From NCBI RefSeq assembly GCF_016892765.1, contig NZ_JAFEMD010000051.1, positions 1 through 35,171 on the forward strand: DNA of 35,171 nucleotides, in the 5' to 3' direction. Position 1 is the first letter of the stretch. Every line of letters begins with the position of its first letter. This DNA is from Microvirga arvi. Lineage in GTDB: Bacteria; Pseudomonadota; Alphaproteobacteria; Rhizobiales; Beijerinckiaceae. The notes below the pieces were generated by a model. The model saw nothing but the letters and a program-made list of their open reading frames with translations. It made no database searches and had not been told where the DNA came from. The position numbers and the translations under genes were made by a program. Positions 17,195 through 26,700 of this stretch are shown here, piece by piece.

Positions 17195-17476
17195 GGCATC
17201 TTTCTGCGAAGGGCCGCCCTACCGACTTGCAACGTGGGTGCCTTGAAGAAGCATCTTCTCCACGGAATACCCTCTCGAACTTGCGTATGAGTGATCATTC
17301 GGTCCCAAGCGTTTCTGATCTGCTGTAAAGAGTTTCTGTCGTCACCGGCGATCCCAGGTAAGTGTCTACCTCCATGGGGCGCCATATCGAGTACAGTCAA
17401 AGAGTCGCTGAGGCTTGCCTCCAGACTGTTTCAGCTGTCCGCCCATAGGACGTCGTCAGATTGCGTTCCCACATCA

Positions 17477-18334
17477 ATGGGGGGATCCTTGGCTTCCACT
17501 ATCGAACAATTAGTGAGCGAACTTGGAACAACGCTTCTGAATGGCCTCGACGAAGCCAGTCGAACCGCACAACAAGCGCCCGGGCGCTTCGCTGACGTTC
17601 TTTCAGAGGCTGTCGGAGAGGCTGAGCGGGTCACCGAAATGCCTTCCGAGCTTTGGGACAAGCTGAAGCAGGCGGTCAATCCCCCTGACTGGCTCAGTCT
17701 GATGATCTTTCTTGCGGTGCAGCTGCAAAAGGCCGTCGGAGAAAAGCTCAAAGTAGGGGTATTGGATCCAGGCGAGAATTGGAACCGAGCCTTGCTCCTT
17801 ACCTACACAGAGCCTGTTGCGAGTGGCGACGCCGTCTTGAGTCTTGCGATCGCATTGGGGGAGAAGCCGATAAGCGGATTTATCGTTAGCACCCGCAACA
17901 ATCCAAAAATCGACTCAGGTGCGGGTCCCGTAAAGGTCGCCGCCTCCGGCGACGGCGATGTCGAGTTTCGTGTTCCTATTGGGGGTGCAATCACCAAGCA
18001 GGGGAATGGTCGCGTCTCCGTCGAGATCGAGTTTGCTCAACCTATCCTCCCCGGCCAGAACGACGCTCCCCTTGTTCTCGCAATAGGCGTGCCCTCAATT
18101 GGATGCACGTTGAGCGCCGCAGATGATCCAGCATCGATCACTTGGAGCGCGTTTGCGCGAATGGGCAACCGCGAGAACCCCGGCTTCAAAGCTGCAGTGG
18201 ACCTCAAGAAGCAGTTTGGAGATCTTTGGGGCATCCTCAACGTCAACCCACTTGATGAGCGGTACAGTCCTTCCCTCACAATAGCAAAAGGGAAGTCCCC
18301 AACCTTCGATCTCGGCCATGCGAGCGCGTCATGA
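17477..18334 (+). CDS. uncharacterised 285-residue protein, possible detached N-terminal part of DUF6603 protein
   Basis: Residues 1-90 are helical and amphipathic (STIEQLVSELGTTLLNGLDE, FADVLSEAVGEAERVTEM). Residues 95-285 look like a beta-rich domain (NRALLLTYTEPVASGDAVLS, RVSVEIEFAQPILPGQ, APLVLAIGVPSIGCTLS) and end DLKKQFGDLWGILNVNPLDE. I do not recognise a named domain. Together with the next gene, the size and order (helical head, beta domain, DUF6603-like core) suggest one DUF6603 protein split in two. The stop overlaps the next start (ATGA at 18331-18334), indicating translational coupling. The start is uncertain: ATG 17477 lacks a good ribosome site, while the TTG at 17489 has GGGGGA just upstream. 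The frame is open further upstream to 17291, but that part looks non-coding. Confidence 0.75.
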   Translation: MGGSLASTIEQLVSELGTTLLNGLDEASRTAQQAPGRFADVLSEAVGEAERVTEMPSELWDKLKQAVNPPDWLSLMIFLAVQLQKAVGEKLKVGVLDPGENWNRALLLTYTEPVASGDAVLSLAIALGEKPISGFIVSTRNNPKIDSGAGPVKVAASGDGDVEFRVPIGGAITKQGNGRVSVEIEFAQPILPGQNDAPLVLAIGVPSIGCTLSAADDPASITWSAFARMGNRENPGFKAAVDLKKQFGDLWGILNVNPLDERYSPSLTIAKGKSPTFDLGHASAS

Positions 18335-20292
18335 GTGATTTGGGAAAAGTCACGACAGAACTCGATGTGATGGGCGCCACGGGACAACCTGACACACTTG
18401 TCTCCTTTAATCTGGTGGTAGCGGGTACCTTCCACCTTCCAGGGCTCGCGGCTTCGGTCGACCGGTTTGGAGTAGCAGTTGAGATCAAGCTCAACAAAGC
18501 CGGGAACGGGGATTTTGGCCCATTCGACTACGTTCCGAAATTTACGGTGCCGAGCGGGATGTCGGCCGAGCTCAATCTGCCGCCCGTCAGTGGTGGAGGC
18601 TATCTTGCCAAGTTCAGCGACAGCGAGTTGCGGGGGGCATTCAGTGCCAACCTCGGCATCATCGATGTCAATGCGTTGGCGGTGATTGGGTTGTCCAAGT
18701 TTTCTATGCTCGTCATGATGGCGGCTGAGTTTCAGCCGCCGCTGCAGCTCTCCTTCGGGTTCACGTTGGCTGGGGTCGGCGGACTGGTCGGTGTCAACCG
18801 TCGGGCTGACAGGGACGCCCTGACCGAGGCGACCTCCACGGGCGACCTCTCGCGCCTCATGTTTCCCCGCGATCCCGTCGCCGAGGCTCCGCGACTGCTC
18901 GACGTTGCCAGCCGGTGCTTCCCCTACGAAGAGGGTGGGATCATCGTCGGGCCGATGATCAAGGTCGGTTGGGGGACCCCGACAATGCTCTCGGCGACAT
19001 TGGCGGTGATTCTTTCTACCGCTGATGACAAGGCCATCATTCTGGGGCGTATCGCAGCAACAATACCGGCCGAGGCGGCGCCGGTCATCTTTTTGCAAGC
19101 TGTCGTCTATGGCGAAATCGATCAAAACGGCATCCGCATCGATGCATCGTTGGCGAACTCCCGGATCATCTTTATGCCCATCGAGGGCGATTTCCGGCTG
19201 CGGTTGATCACAGGACCTGATCCACTGTTTGCTCTCTCCGCTGGGGGGTTCTATCCCGGCTTTCCAACGCCGGAAGGCATGGCGGGCATGCGGCGCCTGC
19301 GGATCGACCTCTCACCCAGCCCGCTGATCCGGCTTCGGGCAGAAGCGTATCTTGCGATCACCACAACCGCGATTCAGTTCGGCGCGAGGGTCGAATTGCA
19401 AGTGGGCGTGGACGGCTATGGAATCCATGGATACCTGCAGTTCGATGCCTTCATCAACTTCGACCCGCTCGCCTTCGAGGCACGCCTTGTGGCTTCGGTC
19501 AGCGTGGAGTGCGCGGACTTCAACCTGATGAGCGTGACGCTGAATGCTGCTCTTGGGGGGCCCTCCCGGTGGTATATCAACGGTCACGCAACGATCGAGA
19601 TTTTGCTCTGGGACATCGATATCGATCTCCCTTCGCTGAGTTGGGGGCCAGAGGCTGAGCGCATTCGGGCCCGTGATCCGCTGGAGGCTTTCGTCACGGC
19701 GCTGAAGCTCTCCACGAACTGGACTGTTACGTCGGCCAGTGGCCCGCAGATCGTAAAGCTCCGATCAGGGCCTGGGGAAGAGACCCTGATCCACCCGCTG
19801 TCGGGAATCTCGTTCCGGCAAAACAGCGTTCCGATCGAAACCAAACTGGCCCTCATGGACGGGGTAAGCCTCGAGAAGCCTGTGGTTCTGCATGTTGCTG
19901 CCCACAAGGGGGACGTGTTCCCTGTGCCGGATCAGTTCATTCCGGCGCGCTTCATCCAACAGGACGATAACGCAAGGCTCAGTCGAAGTGGATATGTCGA
20001 TCTGCCGGGTGGGTTCGATGTCGAGCCCGCGCCTCCTACAACAGGTCCAGAATCGGTCCGCGTTTACGACTATGAGATCAGAGAACTCCGTAACAGTCAT
20101 CTCGGGCTCCTGCCACTCCGGCGGGACGATTTGACGGCGCCTGTCCATGGGGTCACCGTTCGTCCGGCGAAAGAGCGGCCCGTCCTGATCAGGATCAAGG
20201 ACCCGACCACACCGATCGACAGTGATGGCGGGCTAACGGATGCAGCCGGATGGATCATGGATAAGGCTCCTGCTTGGGAGATGCAGGCATGA
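18331..20292 (+). CDS. DUF6603-like protein, 653 residues
   Basis: The core matches my recollection of the DUF6603 family: FTLAGVGGLVGVNRRADRDA (about 143-162), SRLMFPRDPVAEAPRLLDVA, FPYEEGGIIVGPMIKVGWGT, then LRLITGPDPLFALSAGGFYP (about 288-307), a Y/T-rich strand (AEAYLAITTTAIQFGARVEL) and GGPSRWYINGHATIEILLWD. The body is nearly all predicted beta strand, compatible with a large beta solenoid or propeller-like fold, with no signal peptide or hydrophobic helix. The C-terminal 180 residues look like a separate domain (VVLHVAAHKGDVFPVPDQF). Its start overlaps the preceding stop and its stop overlaps the next start (ATGA at 20289-20292). DUF6603 has no known function. The family assignment is from memory and needs a profile search; coding itself is certain. 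Confidence 0.82.
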   Translation: MSDLGKVTTELDVMGATGQPDTLVSFNLVVAGTFHLPGLAASVDRFGVAVEIKLNKAGNGDFGPFDYVPKFTVPSGMSAELNLPPVSGGGYLAKFSDSELRGAFSANLGIIDVNALAVIGLSKFSMLVMMAAEFQPPLQLSFGFTLAGVGGLVGVNRRADRDALTEATSTGDLSRLMFPRDPVAEAPRLLDVASRCFPYEEGGIIVGPMIKVGWGTPTMLSATLAVILSTADDKAIILGRIAATIPAEAAPVIFLQAVVYGEIDQNGIRIDASLANSRIIFMPIEGDFRLRLITGPDPLFALSAGGFYPGFPTPEGMAGMRRLRIDLSPSPLIRLRAEAYLAITTTAIQFGARVELQVGVDGYGIHGYLQFDAFINFDPLAFEARLVASVSVECADFNLMSVTLNAALGGPSRWYINGHATIEILLWDIDIDLPSLSWGPEAERIRARDPLEAFVTALKLSTNWTVTSASGPQIVKLRSGPGEETLIHPLSGISFRQNSVPIETKLALMDGVSLEKPVVLHVAAHKGDVFPVPDQFIPARFIQQDDNARLSRSGYVDLPGGFDVEPAPPTTGPESVRVYDYEIRELRNSHLGLLPLRRDDLTAPVHGVTVRPAKERPVLIRIKDPTTPIDSDGGLTDAAGWIMDKAPAWEMQA

Positions 20293-23200
20293 CCGTGCCG
20301 CGATACTGTTTTCTGCCTTACGCTCGCCGTGGAGCTGCTGCGGGGATCAGCCATGGTGGGAGCGCGGATGCAGGACGGGCGAAGTCCACAATCGCCTTTG
20401 CTGTCTTACTAAACGACGAGGACGGGACGGAACTCGGCAAAAACCCCAAGGTAGAGGTGACATACGAGGTTCTGGGACCCGGCAACGTGCTGGGCATTGA
20501 TGCTACTCAAGTCGTTCGAATGGTGCCTCAGCCCAACAGCCACAACGCCGAGCCAAACTACCTCGTCCATATCGAGTTCGCCCATCCCGACATGCCGTGG
20601 CTGTTCAGCCCCGAGGCCCCGGACGATCACAACCACCTCACACCATGGATCAATCTCATCGTCCTTGAGGAAGTGGACGGGTCGCCCCTTGTCATGCGGC
20701 CGGGATCGCCCAATCCGACTGTGAGAGTGGATCCCGGCAGCCTTCCCAATCTCAATGAGAGCTGGGCTTGGGCACATGTGCAGGTTGTGACCGACGGATC
20801 TCCTGCCGAGCTGGTGAAAGATTGGGAGCGCAACCGGGGTAGGATCGTGTCCCGGCTTGTCTGCCCCCGAAGGCTCGAGCCGAACCGGCGATGGCTCGCC
20901 TGCGTGGTGCCAACATTCAGTGTCGGGGCACAGGCCGGCCTCCATGCACCAGGCGAAGCTTTGGACCGGGGCGCTTCGGGACTAACATGGAAAGTTGACT
21001 CGGCTGAACCGGTGGAACTTCCCGTCCTTCACCATTGGCGATTCGGGACTGGACCGGCTGGTGATTTCGAAACGCTTGCGCAAAAGCTCAAGGGAGCTGT
21101 GCCCGATGGACTGGTCGGCGAGCGGCGCGTCTATGTCGATCGCAAGCTGTCTCGACTGCCCGACCAATTTCCATTTGATGGAAAACTCCTTTCTGTTGGA
21201 ACCGCGATCTCCCAAAACGGGCAGGCAGGGCCGCTGTCGCTGCAATCGAAGGCACCGGACCTGACGCGGCGCAAGGCCGTCGGAACGGCTCTCAAGGAGC
21301 TAGCGAACCTTTCCGAAGGCAATGACGAACGTGGGAGAAAACGACGGGTGGTCGGACCACCCCTTTACGGCCAGTGGCATGCGCAAAAGATTGCAATCGA
21401 TGCTGCCCCCAGCGGCGAACCTGTGGTTCACCCTGACGTCCCCTGGTTGGCTGAGCTTAATACCGATCCTGAAATGCGTGTGGCCGCGGCACTGGGTGCA
21501 CGGGTCGTGCAACAGGATCAAGAAGCATTGATGGCAGAGGCGTGGAACCAGCTCCAAGCCATTTCGGACGCCAACCGCAGAGCCCGTTGGGGACTCGTCT
21601 ACCTGTCAGCTGCGGTGCCGTTGCACAGCAAACGCCTACAGCTTAGAAGTGCTATAGGAATTCTGAAGCTCACAGCACCCGTTCTCGGCCGCCTGCGTCT
21701 CGACGGTCCGAGCAAGACCATCGCAGACAGGATCTCAGCGACAGCGCTCCCCTTGAGCCTTATCAGCGCCAACTTCCACCGGACCGCCCGCTACGCGGTC
21801 CGCGCTGTCGAGCGTGCGACAGGCCTGCGTGAGGTGACTGCCGCTCTGCAGGTGATCGACAACGTTGCCGACAAGATGCTGCTCGGCAAGAATCCTGCTG
21901 AGACCAAGCGCTTTTCGCTAGTGCCACGTTTGGCGCCGTCGCGCTTCCGGGAACTGTTCCTTGAGGACGCTATCGCTGAGAAGATAAAACTGGCCACAGG
22001 GCTGTCATTGGAGGATACAGTCCGGCGTCTTGAGACGTTCGAGGCGACGATCCCAACGATCGAACAGAAGATCGATGACGCGCGGGAAGTCGCACACGCG
22101 CCGGACCCGGGGATCGGGGCGGCGCTGCAGCACCAGCCGTGGGTGGTGATCGAGAAGGCGCCAAGAACGGGACGGGAAGTCGCCACAGCTCCGGGGTGGA
22201 TCGTTTCGAGGGGAGGCGAGGGGAAGTCTGCCAAGCGGCAGTCGGCGGTGCAGAAACTTGTCGAAGTGGACCGAGAGCGGCTCGCCAACATCGGGGCAAT
22301 ACATAATGAGCAGCGCCAGGCAGCCCCCCCTGATGCTCCTCTGTTCTACAAGAAACTCCGCCTTCAGGCGGGCCGAGCCCGCAGAGGAAGGGATGTTCAC
22401 CTTTTTGCGGGCTCGACTGAGAACGAATTCAGGGTAAGAAATATCTCAGCTGAGGCGGCCAAATTTGTGGTCTCTCGGACACAACTCGACAACCTGAGGA
22501 GCTTTCTGTCGGCGGCCACGACAAGGAATGCCCAAAGGGACGCGCGAGAGGTCGACGCGCTCGTGCGATACAATCGGCTGAGCAGCGTATTGCTCTCCGA
22601 ATTCAATCTAGACCGACAAATCGACCCCGCCATGAGGGTCGATGAGATTGGAGAGATCGGGCAGATACTGCCGGGGATCACCACGGCCGACCAGGCCGCC
22701 GCTCTGCCCTCGATCGTTCCTCTATCGACCGCCCAGGCACGGGAGATGATTGTCACGGGCCTAGAGCCGACAAAGCAGTATCTGAAGATGCTCGGCTGGG
22801 CACTGCAGCTGACAGACGACACATCGGAGCCAGGTCGGCCAAGACGGCGGACGCCGGCTCATCCCATCATGGCAGCCCCCCACTTTGATAATCCGGTTGT
22901 TGAGGCACTCAAGCGACTCGATGCAGAATGGGTTCTTGGGCATTCCGACCGATTGCCGCCCAACTCCATCAGCCTGTTTGTCACCAATGCACGTTTCGTT
23001 GAGGCATTTCTGGTCGGAGCTAACTACGAGATGGCCCGCGAACTCAGGTGGCGGCGGTACCCGACCGACCTGATGGGCACCAGCTTCGCCCGGTTCTGGC
23101 CAACGCAGGAGGATACACCCGATATCGATCCCATTCACTGCTGGGCTGATTTGCTGGGCAGGCATGGACCGGCTGACGATCTGCATCCTGACGAGGATGT

Positions 23201-23747
23201 CGTGGTGGTGGTGCGTGGCGACCTCCTGAGGCTCTATCCTAATACTGACATCTCAGCAGTTCATGGGCGCATTGAGGCGATCCATGACGGTCAACAGGCT
23301 CCCGACCGGCGCCGATTTATTCCTACGCCGGACGTCCCGTCCATAAGGCAGATGTTCCGGGGTTCACTCGATCCTGACGTGACCTATGCTGGCCTCGCAA
23401 CCACCAGAGCGAAGTTGACAGAACCCGATCGCGATGACGGCAGCTGTTGGTACATCGCATTAACCCAGCCGATGGATGAGGCACGGTTCGGACTCGACGA
23501 AGAGCCGCCTGATGGGCCTCCCACACCGCCGACTGGGCCGGAGACGCTCTCGTGGCAGAACATGGCCGCGTTTCTTGAGAACGGCAATCCGAATCTTACC
23601 GTCAAGAATGAGATTCCAGGATGGAACTACGATGCCGCGAAATGGGGGCCATCATCTGACGGCGGCCAAATCGCTTCCATTCTGCTCCAGCAGCCATTCC
23701 AGGTCCTGCTCAAGGCGAGTGATTACATTGTCGAAGAAAATTCCTGA
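20289..23747 (+). CDS. giant uncharacterised protein 1 (1152 residues, FLPYARRG...WLFSPEA family)
   Basis: The protein opens MTVPRYCFLPYARRG and carries segments that recur in a family of large unannotated proteins I remember from actinobacteria, myxobacteria and some proteobacteria: EPNYLVHIEFAHPDMPWLFS (about 88-107), LTPWINLIVLEE, ESWAWAHVQVV (about 157), SRLVCPRRLEPNRRWLACVV plus PTFSVGAQAGL (about 188-218) and LPVLHHWRFGTGPAGDFETL (about 244-263). The middle (about 500-760) is rich in Lys/Arg/Glu helices, possibly coiled coil (IEQKIDDAREVAHAP). There is no signal peptide or membrane helix. The start at 20289 is taken from the ATGA overlap with the preceding stop; an in-frame ATG at 20274 lies inside the upstream gene. 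Function is unknown. Tight coupling to four other genes argues for a subunit of one assembly. Confidence 0.88.
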   Translation: MTVPRYCFLPYARRGAAAGISHGGSADAGRAKSTIAFAVLLNDEDGTELGKNPKVEVTYEVLGPGNVLGIDATQVVRMVPQPNSHNAEPNYLVHIEFAHPDMPWLFSPEAPDDHNHLTPWINLIVLEEVDGSPLVMRPGSPNPTVRVDPGSLPNLNESWAWAHVQVVTDGSPAELVKDWERNRGRIVSRLVCPRRLEPNRRWLACVVPTFSVGAQAGLHAPGEALDRGASGLTWKVDSAEPVELPVLHHWRFGTGPAGDFETLAQKLKGAVPDGLVGERRVYVDRKLSRLPDQFPFDGKLLSVGTAISQNGQAGPLSLQSKAPDLTRRKAVGTALKELANLSEGNDERGRKRRVVGPPLYGQWHAQKIAIDAAPSGEPVVHPDVPWLAELNTDPEMRVAAALGARVVQQDQEALMAEAWNQLQAISDANRRARWGLVYLSAAVPLHSKRLQLRSAIGILKLTAPVLGRLRLDGPSKTIADRISATALPLSLISANFHRTARYAVRAVERATGLREVTAALQVIDNVADKMLLGKNPAETKRFSLVPRLAPSRFRELFLEDAIAEKIKLATGLSLEDTVRRLETFEATIPTIEQKIDDAREVAHAPDPGIGAALQHQPWVVIEKAPRTGREVATAPGWIVSRGGEGKSAKRQSAVQKLVEVDRERLANIGAIHNEQRQAAPPDAPLFYKKLRLQAGRARRGRDVHLFAGSTENEFRVRNISAEAAKFVVSRTQLDNLRSFLSAATTRNAQRDAREVDALVRYNRLSSVLLSEFNLDRQIDPAMRVDEIGEIGQILPGITTADQAAALPSIVPLSTAQAREMIVTGLEPTKQYLKMLGWALQLTDDTSEPGRPRRRTPAHPIMAAPHFDNPVVEALKRLDAEWVLGHSDRLPPNSISLFVTNARFVEAFLVGANYEMARELRWRRYPTDLMGTSFARFWPTQEDTPDIDPIHCWADLLGRHGPADDLHPDEDVVVVVRGDLLRLYPNTDISAVHGRIEAIHDGQQAPDRRRFIPTPDVPSIRQMFRGSLDPDVTYAGLATTRAKLTEPDRDDGSCWYIALTQPMDEARFGLDEEPPDGPPTPPTGPETLSWQNMAAFLENGNPNLTVKNEIPGWNYDAAKWGPSSDGGQIASILLQQPFQVLLKASDYIVEENS

Positions 23748-26700
23748 TGACCTTTATCACAACCTGGAGCGCGATTTGCCTTTGGCACTGCTTCCGGTCC
23801 GGCTCGAGGTACGGTTTGGAACTCGTCCAATCGGTGCCGCCGGAAGCGAGCGCGCTATGCCGGTTCTGCGCGTTCGCATTTATCCCGATGAGATTTCGGT
23901 GCGAGACCACAAGCCTGACCTGACTGCCCTGGAGGTAGAAGCGGGACAGGCGTACTGGGACGATCTCGCGAGAGCAGGCGAGAATGCAGGCGCTGCGGAG
24001 CGCGCATTCTGGGAGCAGCTGAGCCGGCGGGTTGGTCCGTACCGGGCCGCTCATGTTGCTCACCTGACCAGAGGCGGCTACGCCGGTACACTCCGGAGCG
24101 GACGATCGCCGCCGACAGCCGACATTTTGCCTGATCATTGGGTGGTGACGGCGTGGGCTGCCGGAAAGCGTGTCCTATCGACGATCAGCGGCCCCGTCCG
24201 CAAGCCTTTGGCGGTTGGGCCTCGCCAGGATGACCAGTACCGCCTCTCACTCGATCCCCGCCAGGGACTGAAGTTCGACGCCGAAACCAGGTGGCTCGCC
24301 GACTATGCGGATGCTGAGGCCGCCGGGATGGCAGTGACTGTCGATCTTGCACACTTTGATGAAGCAGGAAATGAAACCGTCTTGGTCGCCGTCGGCAGCA
24401 CGATTGACCGGCTTTTGGTTTTCGGTCTGCGGGAGACCTTGGCCGACGGTGAAAGTGCTGAGACAGAGGCCAAAGCTTTGGCCGATCTGATTGGGCAACA
24501 CAAGGTGCGGCATGGGGCCCGCTTTCTGCCGCAGGGAACGCCGACCAACAACCTCAAGGGAGCCCGCTCAGGCTGGCAGTCTCGGCCTGATCCCCAGGCT
24601 TTACGCGCCATTGAGGCACCGCCCCCTGATCCTTTTCCAACTGATGTTTTGCGTGGCGGCGGGACAAACGCACAAGTGTTAGCCGCCGCCTTGGGCCTAC
24701 CCGCGGGAGCACTGAGCGATCTCGAGTTCGCGAACCTTCGGGAACAGAGCCACGCACGCTTGATGAACGAGGCCCTTTTCCCCGTAACCTGGGGGGAGCT
24801 GCTCGGCAATCTTTTCATGCCAACTAGGGTTGAGATGCCCCGGGATGACGGCCTCGTCGATGGGCTCGACGATGCCTACCGGTTTGGACGGGCACACTTC
24901 CGCGACTATGTGCGCGGGCGCGGTCCGCTCCCCGCGTTGCTCCTTGGACGTCAGCCCTACGGGGTACTGCCGATCACCGATCCGGCGGCTTGGTCCAAGC
25001 AGGAGGGTGAGCCGGCAACCCTCATTCAGCTGACAAAGTTGCTTGCGGACCTGCGCCCGTTCTGGAGTTATGCGGCAAAGCAGGCCCCGGAGCTACCACA
25101 TGTCGCTCCGGACATTGACGCCGCTAGTCGGCGGCTCCTCGAGATCATGGGGACGGGGCCTGTTCCACACCCCCGTAGCTATGGGGTTAGCACTGTCACC
25201 GGGCAACTCGGCACGCTGGTGGCCAGTGGCCAGAAGCCATTGCCCTTCGTCGACAGTAACGAGCAGACAACCTTCAAGTCGCTGTCAGCGACCGTCACCA
25301 GCAAGGTTTACCAGCACTGGTTAGCCGTGGTGTGCGGGCTGCCCAAGGACGCGCGGATTCTCGACTTCGAAAGAGAGGACCCGCTGCTCCTTACGATTCC
25401 GTCAGTCGCCGATACCGCCGGGGTGGCTCCAGCAGATTATCTTAAGAAGCTGACTGAAGCAGCCCCCAAGACGCTGATGCAGCCCGGCTTTTGGGCCGGG
25501 CAGGCTCCCTCCGATCTCCTGTCCCAGCTTTTGATCCGGTCATTGCTCCTCGCGAACGAGCAGTCCGCACTGGCTCTGGTAAAATCTTTCGATCGGGGCA
25601 TTCACTTCGACCTGATCAGTCAGTCGCCTGAGTTGGCGATGATTGAGCAGGCAGGAAAGCCTTCTCGGTCTGGTGTGATTTCCATGACATTCGATGAGCT
25701 GGCAATCGCATATCAAGTTCAGCCGGCGGGATCTCTGACCGCCGAAGCCCGTCAGACAAGCCTTTCTGACCTAGTGTTTGATGTTCAGATGGCTGGGCTC
25801 GCCGTTGCTGAACCTGAAGGCGAGGGCCCGCCGACGACGCAGGCCTTCATGGACACACAGAAGGCGGTGCTGGGACTTTACGAAGCAGCCATGCGCCCGG
25901 AGCGACCAGACGGCCTCGCGGCCGCCGACTTCGAACGACTGCTGGGTGAGACACTTGCAACTTGCGCGACCAGGCTCGATGCCTGGATTACGTCCGTGGC
26001 AACCCGGCGGCTTGATTGGCTGCGCCTCAAGCGTCAAAGCGGCTTGAGGATCGGTGCCTACGGGTGGCTTGTAGATCTGCCTCGTGAGCCCATGCCAGAG
26101 CCTCTTCCCGAGCAGCTCGAAGGCTGGGATGTCAATGCGCCGCAACCGGTCACGCCTCGCAAGCAGGTTGGCTGGGTTCATGCTCCTTCCCTCGCGCAAG
26201 CCGAGACAGCTGCTGTGCTAAGATCGGCGGAGCTCAGTCATGATGATGGCACGGGCAGCACGGTGGCGCGGATCGACCTTACCTCGACCCGCATTCGCGT
26301 CGGCAAAGACATTCTCGACGCGGTTCAGAACGGTCAGTCAATCGGTGCGGTTCTGGGTTACCGGCTCGAACGGGCGTTGCAAGATGCGAACCGCGCGCAT
26401 CTCATTCAGGCGTTGCGCGACCTGTTTCCGCAACAAAGCGTACCCCGCACGACCGATGACCCTGAGCAGGTGGTGCCCCGGGATGTTGTCGATGGCGAGC
26501 GCGCGTGGAGTGCTTGGCGGAGTTGGAACATCTGGCGGGCGGACATCAACCAGAACCCTCCGGGTGGTTTCTCACGCGAAAAAATGCGGCAGTATGATCC
26601 GGTCTTCAAAGAGACGGATGCCGTCCTGAGGAGCATTGATGCCGCTGTGGAGGCTGTTTCTGACCTCCTGGTTGCGGAGGGTGTGCACAATATTGTCAGC

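Noticed and set aside
18037..19125. 362-codon frame on minus
   Set aside because: Antisense to the 285- and 653-residue operon genes, which are coupled and clearly coding.
23476..23718. Upstream extension of the 1535-residue gene
   Set aside because: It lies wholly inside the coding region of the preceding gene in another frame; the family-like sequence starts only after 23719.
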